Source: an uncultured Clostridia bacterium
GTDB taxonomy: Bacteria; Bacillota; Clostridia; Christensenellales; UBA1242
Assembly (NCBI GenBank): GCA_937893125.1
Contig: CALBHW010000049.1
Coordinates: 1-34,410, forward strand
DNA: 34,410 bases
Reading direction: 5' to 3'
Translations under genes and position numbers: made by a program
Shown here: positions 15,354 through 23,510 of the stretch, piece after piece
Layout of the letters: every line of letters starts with the position of its first letter
Numbering within the stretch: the stretch's first letter is position 1
Notes under the pieces: model-generated
What the model was told of the DNA's origin: nothing
What the model saw: only the letters and a program-made list of their open reading frames with translations
The model's database searches: none

Positions 15354-15381
15354 ATTATATATATATCAAAAAATAAATCAA
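15354..15381 (-). promoter_or_regulatory. promoter of the membrane protein gene
   Basis: Minus strand TTGATT (15376-15381), 16 bases, TATAAT (15354-15359), about 73 bases upstream of the ATG. Confidence 0.6.
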
Positions 15382-15480
15382 GTAAATTAAGGGACTCAAA
15401 CAAATTTGCATTAAAAAGTATAAAAAACAACTAGAATGTAATTTAAAAGCGTTTTCATCTTAATTTTTTAATATGTAAAC

Positions 15481-15527
15481 AAAAAAAGGAATAGATAAGT
15501 TTTAAACTCAACTATTCCCTTTTTTTA
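15481..15527 (-). terminator. terminator at the end of the phage-derived cassette
   Basis: GGAATAG (15488-15494) pairs with CTATTCC (15512-15518), flanked by seven A and seven or more T with a one-base bulge. U-tracts are possible on both strands. It lies about 85 bases after the last lysis gene. Confidence 0.8.
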
Positions 15528-15610
15528 TCTTAAAAAAGACAAAAATGTCAATTTTTTATTTTAAAACAGCCTTTCATCTCAAAAGTCACAAAATTTATGC
15601 AAAAATCAGG

Positions 15611-16105
15611 CTATTCTTCATCCTTTGACTCTTTATCTTTCTTTTCATCTTTCATTTTTTCTTCAATGTCAGACTTAATATCGCCTTTGACTAGTTTCTT
15701 ATTGTTTGTTTTTAAAACACCCAAACAAACCAGCGTAAAAAGCACAGTCGAGATGCCTTCGACGAGAAGATTAACTTCAACTTTCACATTAAACCAAATC
15801 AAAATTGCTTCAAGCGCCCCAAGCCCAACCGCCACTGCGCCAATCCAAAATGATAGACTTCTAATATTGATTGACTTAGTTTTTTCCTCTTGTTCTGTTT
15901 CAACATTTAAAGAGTTTTCACTTGATTTATTTTCCTTTTCATCTTCAGACAAAAACATCTCGTTTTGTTTTTTCAAAAAGTCGTCATCGTCGTTTGGAAA
16001 AAGATTTACTGATAGAACATCAACTTTTCTTTTCCTTGTTTGTTTTTTTGCCTTTTCTGCGTCCACAGCTTCCATATCTTGTGGTAGAATTTCTTTTTTC
16101 TTCAA
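15611..16105 (-). CDS. two-helix membrane protein, probably holin-like
   Basis: The 164 residues start with a hydrophilic, lysine- and glutamate-rich half. Two hydrophobic segments follow at about 88-105 (FWIGAVAVGLGALEAILI) and 111-130 (EVNLLVEGISTVLFTLVCLGV), then a charged tail. The region from SLSFWIGAVA to LGVLKT resembles the two-helix holins of Gram-positive phages (phi-LC3 type), but the long acidic N terminus is not typical. The start is a TTG seven bases after GGAG and overlaps the BhlA stop codon as TTGA, so translation is coupled. As last gene after a BhlA-type holin, a second holin or antiholin role is the best guess. Confidence 0.55.
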   Translation of the reverse strand: MKKKEILPQDMEAVDAEKAKKQTRKRKVDVLSVNLFPNDDDDFLKKQNEMFLSEDEKENKSSENSLNVETEQEEKTKSINIRSLSFWIGAVAVGLGALEAILIWFNVKVEVNLLVEGISTVLFTLVCLGVLKTNNKKLVKGDIKSDIEEKMKDEKKDKESKDEE

Positions 16106-16323
16106 CTTTTCACTCCCCCTTTTTTAATAAGTGAAGTTCTTATTTCTTTTATTTCGTCTCTTATGTCCTCCACGCAATCGAGATGAGTATTCAGTTTTGA
16201 AATGGTCTCTTGATACTTTTTTTCTCGTCTTGCACTATCGGATAATATAAAGAACAAAAGTCCCACAAAAAGCATTGCCCAAATACCATTTGCGGTTGCT
16301 TGGCTAAAGATTTCTTCCCACAT
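16102..16323 (-). CDS. BhlA/UviB-type holin-like protein
   Basis: A small membrane protein of 73 residues. One N-terminal hydrophobic helix (about 12-28, GIWAMLFVGLLFFILSD) is followed by a basic, heptad-like segment with REKKYQETISKL and the VEDIRDEIKEIRTSL tail. This layout (ATANGIWA...LLFF..., then REKKYQE) is the hallmark of the BhlA/UviB family found in bacteriocin and phage lysis loci of Bacillus and Clostridium. It would permeabilise the cytoplasmic membrane or help release particles. The ATG is two bases after the stop of a 25-codon frame and has only a weak Shine-Dalgarno site, suggesting coupling. The next gene overlaps its end by four bases. The family call is good; a lytic role is inferred. 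Confidence 0.82.
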   Translation of the reverse strand: MWEEIFSQATANGIWAMLFVGLLFFILSDSARREKKYQETISKLNTHLDCVEDIRDEIKEIRTSLIKKGGVKS

Positions 16324-16324
16324 A

Positions 16325-16402
16325 TCAGTATAATCCGAGTTTCGTCAGAAGTTCCTTAAACCCTTCTTTGATGTCCTTTTCTTTTATTTTTTCTTTGTTC
16401 AT
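16325..16402 (-). CDS. 25-residue peptide upstream of the holin gene
   Basis: A small frame starting MNKEKIKEKDIKEGF and ending KLGLY. It is hydrophilic and likely helical, with no membrane segment. Its stop codon precedes the BhlA ATG by one base, which fits translational coupling. A GGAG site lies 12 bases upstream of this ATG; a competing out-of-frame ATG lies nearer to it, so whether the peptide is made is uncertain. It may be a leader that paces holin synthesis. Confidence 0.4.
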   Translation of the reverse strand: MNKEKIKEKDIKEGFKELLTKLGLY

Positions 16403-16831
16403 TTATCATTTTATCTCCTTTTTGGGCTTAAATTTTTGACTATTTAATTGTAATTCCCTTAAAAATGTAATAAGAATGCAAAAAGCAATGTATAAAAACT
16501 TTACTTACTTCGTTCACAAATCAAATTGCCTTACACAAATTTACAACATAATTACCACATCACTAATCTAAGTAATCATTAGTTTAGTAGAAATACAAGC
16601 ATCCCGATAGAACTCCACCAATAAATGCTTTATTCGCTACTTTGCATAGTACTGGCACAAAATTTACCATTTTTTAGGGTAAAAGCACATTTTAACTAGT
16701 CAAAAACCCATACATATGAATCTTTGTCATTTTGTAAAACCATAATTTTGTTGCCGTTTTATGATATATTTTCACAAAAAATGTTTAACCTTTTTTTGCG
16801 CATATAAAAACCTTTATAATAGGTCACAAAA
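16403..16831. other. gene-free stretch between nozzle and lysis genes
   Basis: 429 bases that probably hold the lysis promoter, though I cannot choose one with confidence. It contains a diverged repeat (16513-16585) and a short stem-loop (TTTACC 16663-16668 with GGTAAA 16678-16683) followed on the minus strand by TTTTG, a possible weak end of the structural transcript. Confidence 0.55.
16513..16585. repeat. diverged dispersed repeat, copy B
   Basis: Ungapped relative of 10928-11000: the same 12-base left end, a right end with one difference, and equal distance between them. This copy lies inside the phage-derived cassette while the other lies next to the rnpB gene. Confidence 0.6.
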
Positions 16832-18277
16832 TTACAACACATATTTTAGTTGAAGATATTTTATAAGCATTTTGTCATTGTTTGAAACAATTTCCAACTT
16901 AAACTCTTTTCCCACAAGATTTACTGGAACGTGTTGCATTTTATCTTTCCCCTTGACCTCAATTTTTGCGCTTTTGTCATTAGAAATTATGTTTATAGTG
17001 CAGTCGTATTTTGAGTAAATATTTATTTCTTTTATAATCTTTTTGTCATCAATTGCGCCAAGAGTCATCACCCCACTTCGCCATAATTTTAAAGATGAAA
17101 TGGAGTCAATTTTTGATTCGTCACTTAACTCGTACAGAATATTTTTATCTCGTCTTGCAATGATTATTTTATGAACAGCAGGAATATTTATTGGAAGCAT
17201 CGACACGATATCAACACCTTTAATTATATTAAAATGCTTCTTCTCAAAGTCGAATTCAATTAAAGCATTGTTGTGTGTTGAACTCTCGCCGTCTTTAAAA
17301 TCAAGTTTGCAAGCAAGATAATATTTTCCGTCAAAATAGCAACTATTTGCGTCGTCTTGTGACAACCCAAATAGACTATTTAATTTAAAGTCAACCTTTT
17401 GAATATCAATTCCGTCAAGCCTATAAATCCCGTCTTCTTGCAAGAAGTAAATATATTCGCCACAAACACATGCGGTATCTGTATAAATTTTGCTCGTAGT
17501 TGTATAAATATTTGTGCTATAAAACTTTTTAGTTAAACTGTATCCTGAAATTTTCGAAATTCCGTAATCTTGAAAAACATAGACCGATTCCTTAAAAGAA
17601 AGTAATTTTCTTAAACTGCTTTTATAGTCGTTTAAAACAATGCTGTCAGCATCTTCGCTCGAAGAAATATCTTTTGTCCAATCAAGAGGGTTAAATGTTG
17701 CACTATATCTTACGATGTTGTCATTATCGGCGTCGATTGCAAAAAGCCTATCATTATGCAAACAAATAGACCTAAACCTTGGTGTCGTTTTGACAAGATA
17801 AGGGTTCGCGTCGCAGTACCACACAAGAAGATTGTCCGTTTCAGACGCAAAACCAATAACACTATCCGTTCCAACCATAAAATTTATCGCGTCTGGAACT
17901 GAAGATAATGCCGAACACCCTGGCATTTTATGAAATGTCCCATTATGGACATGAAGATTGGAATAGTACAAATAATTGTCATTTCCAAGCGCAACCGCAA
18001 GATATTTCTGTTTTTTGTCTATCAGACTATAGAAAGTATAATACCACAACTTAACAAAAGTGATAGTTTGTGGCACCATTTCGTTTTCGTCAGGAACTGC
18101 TGGGTAGAAAAAAGGTAGAATCAAATTTTTCAGTCCCTGCCCTTCCACGAGATGTCCGCCCACAGTTTTTGTATTGTAACGCATTGTGCAATTTTTCCCG
18201 ACAATGTACTCACTATCATCTGAATTGAAATTTTCGGCAAAATCAAGATAAACAACTTGTTTTTCCTTATAGTTCAT
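16832..18277 (-). CDS. nozzle-like phage tail protein (beta-propeller type, P22 gp10 / T7 gp12-like)
   Basis: A 481-residue beta-rich protein without membrane segments. Short repeated blade-like stretches can be seen, such as KQKYLAVALGNDNYLYYSN, LHNDRLFAIDADNDNIVRYS, FKESVYVFQDYGISKISGY and CGEYIYFLQEDGIYRLDG. Together with FNPLDWTKD, this pattern (small protein displays values, checks a limit, next blade) is that of tail nozzle proteins of short-tailed phages. Its length is close to that of P22 gp10. It starts on the stop codon of the preceding adaptor-like gene with a four-base overlap, and the adaptor-nozzle order is the one in P22 and T7. No receptor-binding or tail-fibre domain is visible. 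Assignment rests on order, size and pattern rather than on a signature. Confidence 0.55.
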   Translation of the reverse strand: MNYKEKQVVYLDFAENFNSDDSEYIVGKNCTMRYNTKTVGGHLVEGQGLKNLILPFFYPAVPDENEMVPQTITFVKLWYYTFYSLIDKKQKYLAVALGNDNYLYYSNLHVHNGTFHKMPGCSALSSVPDAINFMVGTDSVIGFASETDNLLVWYCDANPYLVKTTPRFRSICLHNDRLFAIDADNDNIVRYSATFNPLDWTKDISSSEDADSIVLNDYKSSLRKLLSFKESVYVFQDYGISKISGYSLTKKFYSTNIYTTTSKIYTDTACVCGEYIYFLQEDGIYRLDGIDIQKVDFKLNSLFGLSQDDANSCYFDGKYYLACKLDFKDGESSTHNNALIEFDFEKKHFNIIKGVDIVSMLPINIPAVHKIIIARRDKNILYELSDESKIDSISSLKLWRSGVMTLGAIDDKKIIKEINIYSKYDCTINIISNDKSAKIEVKGKDKMQHVPVNLVGKEFKLEIVSNNDKMLIKYLQLKYVL

Positions 18278-18846
18278 ACAAATTCTCTCCTTGGCATTGA
18301 TTTGTTTTTACTACAAACAGATTGTAGTCCCTTTTCAAATTCCTCTCTTAAAAGTTTTGCATCATCAAAAATTTCGTCTAAATAATAGTATTCGCTCGCG
18401 ATTCCAATAGCCAAAAGTCGTTTCCCGATGTTTTGAAAAATATCCAAATTGTCATCCGCTTTATAGATGCTTGGAATGTAAGAAAATTCTATGTAAACCT
18501 TTCCACCATACAACGAGTCGAAAACAACGTTTGAGCCAGATTGCAAAAAAGTTAAGGCTTCGCCGTTTTTTGTGCGAACGCTTTTAATTTTATTGCACCC
18601 TTTATCACTCAAATCAACCTCGTTTGTACCAAGATTACTTGCAACAGCAATAACTTTTGTAGGTGGCATTTTTGAAAGAGCGATTTCATTTATAATGTTA
18701 TTAAAACTAAGGAGCAACTTAGAAAATTTTGCTTTCGCTTCGTCCGTTGCACTGCTTGCGTCACTCGATTCGTCAAAAAAAACACTCAATTCCTTATCAA
18801 TAGCCAAATAATTACTTGCAATTTTTAGCAATTCTAATACAGTCAT
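18274..18846 (-). CDS. head-to-tail adaptor-like protein (P22 gp4 / T7 gp11-like)
   Basis: 190 residues from an ATG at 18846 (MTVLELL), placed six bases after AAAAGGAGAT. An ATG seven codons upstream lies before this Shine-Dalgarno site and is unlikely. The N-terminal helical part (to about 65) with FSKLLLSFNNIINEIA is followed by a beta section (KVIAVASNLGTNEVDL, KVYIEFSYIP). C-terminal helices contain FQNIGKRLLAIGIASEYYYL and a KLLREEFEKGL segment. Helices, beta domain and a C-terminal helix pair resemble the adaptor ring proteins of short-tailed phages, which sit under the portal. The gene lies directly before the nozzle-like gene and overlaps it by four bases. No exact family signature was recognised. 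Confidence 0.5.
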   Translation of the reverse strand: MTVLELLKIASNYLAIDKELSVFFDESSDASSATDEAKAKFSKLLLSFNNIINEIALSKMPPTKVIAVASNLGTNEVDLSDKGCNKIKSVRTKNGEALTFLQSGSNVVFDSLYGGKVYIEFSYIPSIYKADDNLDIFQNIGKRLLAIGIASEYYYLDEIFDDAKLLREEFEKGLQSVCSKNKSMPRREFV

Positions 18847-18857
18847 TTTATCTCCTT

Positions 18858-19226
18858 TTAAAACCATTTGGTCGAATTTATGTTATAAAAATTTTCATTT
18901 TTCCCCGTTTTTGAAGCATAATCAATCATATTCTTTAAGTCAAACTTTGCTTTTTTTGCTACATTTTCTTCTTCTAGTTTCTTTAAATAGGCATTTTCAC
19001 GCTCCATTTTTTCTAAAATAGTCCCCTTACGTCGAATATGTGTCTCATAAGCCTTCTTTAATGCCAAATTGTTTAATTTTTCACCAATTTTAAAACAAAA
19101 ATCATCATTTATGTACACTTCGAAGCACTTTTTGTCGCGATTATATACTATTTTGTACTGTCTATCGACATTTTTAAGCCTATTTGATATGTTGTATAAA
19201 TCATTGTTTATTCCATATTTTTTCAT
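18858..19226 (-). CDS. small phage protein between capsid and adaptor, unknown function
   Basis: 122 residues beginning MKKYGINNDLYNISNRLKN. The first 80 residues look like a compact alpha/beta domain (QYKIVYNRDKKCFEVYI, DDFCFKIG). A charged helix follows (KMERENAYLKKLEEENVAKK) and then a polar C terminus ending STKWF. I recall similar short proteins at this place in phages of Clostridia, but no function is known to me. The ATG follows AAAGGAAAA. It lies after a terminator-like hairpin and starts the adaptor-nozzle block, with an 11-base gap to the adaptor gene. Confidence 0.7.
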   Translation of the reverse strand: MKKYGINNDLYNISNRLKNVDRQYKIVYNRDKKCFEVYINDDFCFKIGEKLNNLALKKAYETHIRRKGTILEKMERENAYLKKLEEENVAKKAKFDLKNMIDYASKTGKNENFYNINSTKWF

Positions 19227-19367
19227 ATTTTTTCCTTTTTTTTGGTGAAATTTTGGTTGTATTTATGTTATTTTTTAAATAAACAACATTATCTGACATT
19301 TCAAGGGTTTTAACCGTATTTTTACGTAAAAGCGTCAAAAATGTAGCTATTTTTGCTTTTTTATAAT

Positions 19368-19405
19368 AAAAAGAGCCACAATTTTATTAAAAACGAGGCT
19401 TTTTT
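19368..19405 (-). terminator. probable terminator after the capsid gene
   Basis: In the minus strand AAAAAAGCC pairs with GGCTCTTTTT with a one-base bulge, and the 3' arm ends in a T-run. It lies about 155 bases beyond the capsid stop, between capsid and adaptor genes. Confidence 0.6.
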
Positions 19406-19435
19406 ACCAAAAAATTCTTAAAACAGCCTAGTTTT

Positions 19436-19472
19436 TTGCCAATTTGAGTTATTTTCTTCGCCAAATTGGCAA
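19436..19472. repeat. inverted repeat after the capsid gene
   Basis: TTGCCAATTTG (19436-19446) pairs perfectly with CAAATTGGCAA (19462-19472) across a 15-base loop. On the plus strand it is followed by T-rich sequence, on the minus strand by A-rich sequence, so it could shield the 3' end of the capsid mRNA. A related half, AAATTGCCAATTTTC, recurs near 20858, just after the scaffold gene. Confidence 0.55.
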
Positions 19473-19558
19473 TTTTCTAGACTTTTTATTGTTTTTTACT
19501 TAAAAATTTATGAAAAAAGCATAATTTTCCATTCTTTTACTTCAAAAAGATGGTTTGT

Positions 19559-20725
19559 TTAGGAGTTCTTAATATTAGAAATTTTGCCTTGTGCACCAGG
19601 TCTATCACAAATAAGTTCAGCATATTTTACAAGAGTTGCAGAATATGTTGGAGTTGTAGCAGATGGGATAAGAATGCTTCCGTTTTCTGTTTCAAGCCAT
19701 TCCCAATCGCAAAGTTGGTGCAAAATAAAGTCTTTTGAATTAAGAAGGTACATTGTGCCGTCATCAACAAATCTTTCATAAACGACAGGAATGCCCGAAT
19801 ATGTCATTGCTTTGTAACCGCCAGCCAAAACTTCCATATCAATATTACGTCTATTAGTTGACAAATATTTTTGATATGCAGTTCTAACGTCGCCAGCGAC
19901 AGCGATAAAATCTACTTGTTCCCCAGTCTCTTCTTCGATTGAATTAAGAGCAGTTTGGATAAGAGTATCCGAGATGTCAACCGCCGTTGTTGGCGCTTGA
20001 ACATATGGATAGAGCCAAGCATAACTTGTTCTATCAACACCATAAAGCATCTTGTTTGCTTCTGTCTTATCAAAAAGTCTCTTTATGCCAGTAATTTCAT
20101 TATCTTTTGAACCGCAAGCATAGATTTTGTCGCCGTCAGCAAAAGTATATGATTCGTTAAAAGTGACAGTTTTATTTGTTCTATCAACATAAGTTACAAC
20201 TAGCCCACTCTTAGAGACAGTGCCAGCAGACGCATAAATGTCGACCTTCATTCCTTCAACAAGGTTCTTAACGCTACTAAGAGTCGTCTTAGAATTTGCA
20301 ACACTTACAGTTGCAAGAAGCCCTGTTCCATCGCCATAAAGCATACGACCAAGATTGAAAGCGCTTGATTTAATAAGGCTTTCCATTTCGTCACTCAAAA
20401 GATTAACAAACGCGCCACTATCGGACATACTCGCCCTAATGGCCTTGTCCGAAATAGAAATTGTGCCATAAAGGTTTTTAAGTCCGCTCTTGAATTGCAA
20501 AAATTTGTGAGAAGAAGCGGTTGGCAATGTGCCTGTTTCGCTCGACGCGCAAATTCCGCCATTAAGTCCATAAGGTGCAAGTTTAATAATTTCCTTTCCG
20601 TAAACGTCCTTGCTACTTTGCTTAATTTTTGACAAAAAAGCATTTGATTTTATGTTGAGTTGTTCACTCAAAACTCCAAGATAAACTGATTTTAAAGCAT
20701 TTTGTGCTGATTCTAATGTTACCAT
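19559..20725 (-). CDS. phage major capsid protein
   Basis: Shell-forming protein of 388 residues. The section NALKSVYLGVLSEQLN, KLAPYGLNGGICASSETGTLP, LKNLYGTISISDKAIRAS, LLSDEMESLIKSSAFNLGRMLYGDGTG is the typical start of a capsid family found in prophages of Clostridia, with an HK97-like fold expected. The middle has a beta-rich inserted part (GLVVTYVDRTNKTVTF) and the C-terminal half contains DFIAVAGDVRTAYQKYL and TYSGIPVVYERFVD, consistent with the A domain. The ATG follows AAAGGAAAA. It lies directly after the scaffold gene and is isolated on its 3' side by hairpins, as often seen for highly expressed capsid genes. No protease gene is nearby. Confidence 0.88.
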   Translation of the reverse strand: MVTLESAQNALKSVYLGVLSEQLNIKSNAFLSKIKQSSKDVYGKEIIKLAPYGLNGGICASSETGTLPTASSHKFLQFKSGLKNLYGTISISDKAIRASMSDSGAFVNLLSDEMESLIKSSAFNLGRMLYGDGTGLLATVSVANSKTTLSSVKNLVEGMKVDIYASAGTVSKSGLVVTYVDRTNKTVTFNESYTFADGDKIYACGSKDNEITGIKRLFDKTEANKMLYGVDRTSYAWLYPYVQAPTTAVDISDTLIQTALNSIEEETGEQVDFIAVAGDVRTAYQKYLSTNRRNIDMEVLAGGYKAMTYSGIPVVYERFVDDGTMYLLNSKDFILHQLCDWEWLETENGSILIPSATTPTYSATLVKYAELICDRPGAQGKISNIKNS

Positions 20726-20877
20726 TTTATTTTTTCCTTTTATTATTTTAGTTTTTTAAAAAATTGCTTATTTTTAAGCTTTTTTAACATTTTTTTTTAT
20801 TTTTGAAGATATTGTACAAGAAATTTCTAGCCTAAATAACGTGCTCTAATTTCACCCAAATTGCCAATTTTCTTGCA

Positions 20878-21309
20878 TTATTTTAACATATCCTTAACAA
20901 TTCTCTCTGCATCTTCCAAGGATTTTGGTCTTGACACAGGGCTAATCACCGTATCACTTCCCCTATCACTTCCAATTAGTTTTGGACTTTTTGGAAGAAT
21001 AATATCATCAAAATATTTTGCCAAAAGTTTGTCTCGTAGATCAGAGTTGTTGTAGACATAGTCTTGAAGAAGTTTTATCCTATCTTCACTAGATAACTCT
21101 TCTTTTTCACTCTCGGGTGAAGGATTTTCATCTTCATTTTCCTTGAGATTTTTTTGCAAAGCCGACAATGCTTGACACTTTTTAGTGTAGTCGCTTTGCA
21201 AATTATTGTAGGCGTCAAGAAGCGCTTGCGCGTCCTTAAACTTACCCAGAATGGAGCCAGTTTCGCTCGTAATTTCCGTCGATTCCAGTTGTTCCATTTT
21301 TTCTTCCAT
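20878..21309 (-). CDS. phage scaffolding protein
   Basis: 143 residues, acidic and mostly helical, expected to guide capsid assembly and then leave the shell. The GKFKDAQALLDAYNNLQSDY segment (about 23-42) followed by TKKCQALSALQKNL is the common signature of scaffold proteins beside this kind of capsid gene. An acidic middle section (ENEDENPSPESEKEELSSED) and a C-terminal helix (LEDAERIVKDMLK), which may contact the capsid, complete it. The gene stands between portal and capsid, the usual place. The ATG lies 11 bases after AAGGAG; a second in-frame ATG four codons later is possible. Confidence 0.78.
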   Translation of the reverse strand: MEEKMEQLESTEITSETGSILGKFKDAQALLDAYNNLQSDYTKKCQALSALQKNLKENEDENPSPESEKEELSSEDRIKLLQDYVYNNSDLRDKLLAKYFDDIILPKSPKLIGSDRGSDTVISPVSRPKSLEDAERIVKDMLK

Positions 21310-21472
21310 AATATTTTTCTCCTTAAATTTTTATATTTTTGATTATATTTTTTATTTTTATTGATTTTAAAACTCTCACATTTTTTTTGTTTACATTTTA
21401 CAAATTTAATGTGTTTTATTGTATTTTTTATTGATTTTTTTGTATTTTTTATATTTCTTGTTCAAAAACCCA

Positions 21473-23080
21473 TTAGTCACGCTTTTGGACTTCGTTGTTG
21501 GGAAGTGAAAAATTCATCCCAAAAACTTCCAAAATCTTGCGTTTTATTTCATCATCAATATTCCCGTCTTTATCACGCAGCACATCCGCCGATAGAAGTT
21601 TTAAGATATGTTCTCTTTTTGAAGTCAAACTTTCTGACAAAGTTGAATCAGTCGTAAACACAACATCTTCAACCCCCAAATCTGTATTTTTGAAGTAAAC
21701 AAGGTCATTTTTGCCTACTTTATTTGCAATTTTAAGTAGTCTTGGCATAACGGCAAATTGCTTGTACAATCTCAAAATCATTTTTGCGACCGCTTTAACG
21801 GCACTATCAATTTCATCAACACTAGAACTAAGCCTTGATGTATCTTGCTCAATCAAAAGTTCAAGAGCCGTTCCGCTAAGAGAGTTTGCGCTAAATTGGT
21901 TAGACAAAATGTTTGTTACTCCACTTATTTCGCTAAATTCTTTAAGCAAATTTTCTTCTTCTGTGTCAAAATCATTTGGAAGGCTGTCCCCACCCAAGAA
22001 TTTTGGTGGTTCGGCGCCTTGCTTGTAAACGATAATTTTTCCAGGTTGAAGCCCCTCCTGCGCAAGGTCATCGATGTCGACGCTTCCGTCCTCCACAGTC
22101 AGTACCCCCATTGAAAGGCGGTTTAGAAATTCGTGTTTTCTATTTTTAACGGCATTATATGCACGTTGAACAGGAATAAGCTTCTCAATTACGCTTCTTC
22201 CCCAAAAGCAGTTCGGTATACGCATACAAACTTGCTTTACAAAAGGAAATCCCCTTTTGCCATCAGTGCCATTTATGTAAGGGAGTTCTCCCATGTATAA
22301 AAGTTTGTCGTCACATACAATAATAAGCCTGCCGTCTGGATATTCTACGCTTGGACTTTCATATTTTTCGATAACAATTGCTTGATTTTTTTGCTTAACT
22401 GGGTTCAAACTCGTCGACGCGTCAAAGACATCAACTTCTGTTCCCTTAACATCAACACCCCAAATATTTTTTATTGCCTTAACACTGTACGCTTTTGCGT
22501 GAATAATGCTCTCACATTCGTCAATATCTTCTGCATAGTTGTTGTCAGGATAGATTTCAAAAGGAGACAAAGCAGTAACTTCCACCTCGCCTTCATAAAC
22601 AAGTTTGCCGTCTTTATCATAAATCTTTTTACCCGATAAGCCATTCCAAGCAATTTTATAAAAACTTGTTCCCGCGATTTCACTCCAAACAGTTGCTTTT
22701 GAAATGATTTGACCAAGATTAAGTTTTTCATACGCGCTTCGTAAAATATCTTGCGAAAGGCTTGCAACTTTTTGGTCGTCCTCATTGGAACTTCCCGCCA
22801 TTATATCCATTACAGGCTTAATCGCGTTGAGTTTTGCAAGACGCTGTTCGACGATAGGCGCAATGTGATTATAAACTTTTCTTTCTTGCCAAAAATAAAT
22901 TTTATCGTCTTCTCTAAGGTCATTTAATGTGTCAATTCCCACATATTGGCTGCCCGACAAAAAGTTGTTATTTAAGCGCCACACACTTTCAAAGGGCTTG
23001 CGTTCTTTTTGCCTGTTTAAAAAATCTTCCTTAACAGAAACAACAAGATCCTCTATAAAATCATCTTTCTTTTTCTTCAT
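21473..23080 (-). CDS. phage portal protein, P22-like
   Basis: Portal ring subunit at the DNA entry vertex, 535 residues. The N-terminal section FIEDLVVSVKEDFLNRQKER and WRLNNNFLSGSQY, followed by KVYNHIAPIVEQRLAKLNAIKP, is typical for portals of P22-like and related short-tailed phages. Later sections include TVWSEIAGTSFYKIAWN, VEVTALSPFEIYPDN, FPFVKQVCMRIPNCFWGRSV with IEKLIPVQRAYNAVKNRKHEF, and the helical crown VTNILSNQFSANSLSGTALE. The ATG follows AAGAAGGAG. Neighbours are the terminase genes upstream and scaffold and capsid downstream. No truncation is seen. Confidence 0.92.
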   Translation of the reverse strand: MKKKKDDFIEDLVVSVKEDFLNRQKERKPFESVWRLNNNFLSGSQYVGIDTLNDLREDDKIYFWQERKVYNHIAPIVEQRLAKLNAIKPVMDIMAGSSNEDDQKVASLSQDILRSAYEKLNLGQIISKATVWSEIAGTSFYKIAWNGLSGKKIYDKDGKLVYEGEVEVTALSPFEIYPDNNYAEDIDECESIIHAKAYSVKAIKNIWGVDVKGTEVDVFDASTSLNPVKQKNQAIVIEKYESPSVEYPDGRLIIVCDDKLLYMGELPYINGTDGKRGFPFVKQVCMRIPNCFWGRSVIEKLIPVQRAYNAVKNRKHEFLNRLSMGVLTVEDGSVDIDDLAQEGLQPGKIIVYKQGAEPPKFLGGDSLPNDFDTEEENLLKEFSEISGVTNILSNQFSANSLSGTALELLIEQDTSRLSSSVDEIDSAVKAVAKMILRLYKQFAVMPRLLKIANKVGKNDLVYFKNTDLGVEDVVFTTDSTLSESLTSKREHILKLLSADVLRDKDGNIDDEIKRKILEVFGMNFSLPNNEVQKRD

Positions 23081-23111
23081 TTTTTCTCCTTCTTATTTAA
23101 TTTAAAACAAT

Positions 23112-23405
23112 TTATTTATTATCCGCTTTTTGCTCGTCTAAAAGTTGTTTCAAAAGCTTTTGTTTTTCCTTTTCAAGTTCTTCATCACTTAAACTTTTTA
23201 AATCATCCACCCCGTCCATTGACAAAACAGTCTTGATTGCGCTTAGGTCTGGAGGAAGTTTCTTTATTACCTTCTTTGTCCCTTTTAAAATCAATTTTTT
23301 GTTGTCATCAATAACATATTCTTCTATTTCTTCAACAGTTGTTGCGCCTTCAATCAAATTTTTTAAAGCACAGAAAGCAAGGTCATCACTCAATTTATTT
23401 TCCAT
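23112..23405 (-). CDS. probable small terminase subunit (TerS-like)
   Basis: 97 residues, charged. The middle IEEYVIDDNKKLILKGTKKVIKKLPPDLSAIKTVLS has the shape 'hydrophobic strand, lysine-rich strand, then PPDLxAIK...L' seen at the C-terminal half of many small terminases. The tail DLKSLSDEELEKEKQKLLKQL is a helix also frequent there. The usual N-terminal helix-turn-helix is very short or missing, so DNA binding may be reduced. The order is unusual, with this gene after TerL rather than before it. Assignment is tentative; it could be another packaging or head-vertex protein. Confidence 0.4.
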   Translation of the reverse strand: MENKLSDDLAFCALKNLIEGATTVEEIEEYVIDDNKKLILKGTKKVIKKLPPDLSAIKTVLSMDGVDDLKSLSDEELEKEKQKLLKQLLDEQKADNK

Positions 23406-23510
23406 TTTGTTTCATTCAACTCCCTAATTTCTCGTTTTTAGCCTATTTTTGACCACTTTTTTAATGTTTTTTGTAAAAATATCTGACCTTTCTTGACCTT
23501 TAAAGCATTT

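Larger units (their letters stand above)
15282..15610. other. gene-free stretch at the left edge of the phage-derived cassette
   Basis: 329 bases with the promoter of the membrane protein gene (15354-15381) and the terminator that closes the lysis block (15481-15527). The rest is AT-rich, with no integrase, att-like repeat or tRNA. Confidence 0.75.
19227..19558. other. gene-free stretch after the capsid gene
   Basis: 332 bases with two inverted repeats (19368-19405 and 19436-19472) and AT-rich DNA. A promoter for the adaptor-nozzle block is expected here but I cannot pick one with confidence. Confidence 0.6.

Noticed and set aside
10928..16585. The two diverged repeats as attachment sites of the cassette
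   Set aside because: They do not flank it: one lies far left among host genes, the other is inside the cassette, and they differ too much for recent att sites.
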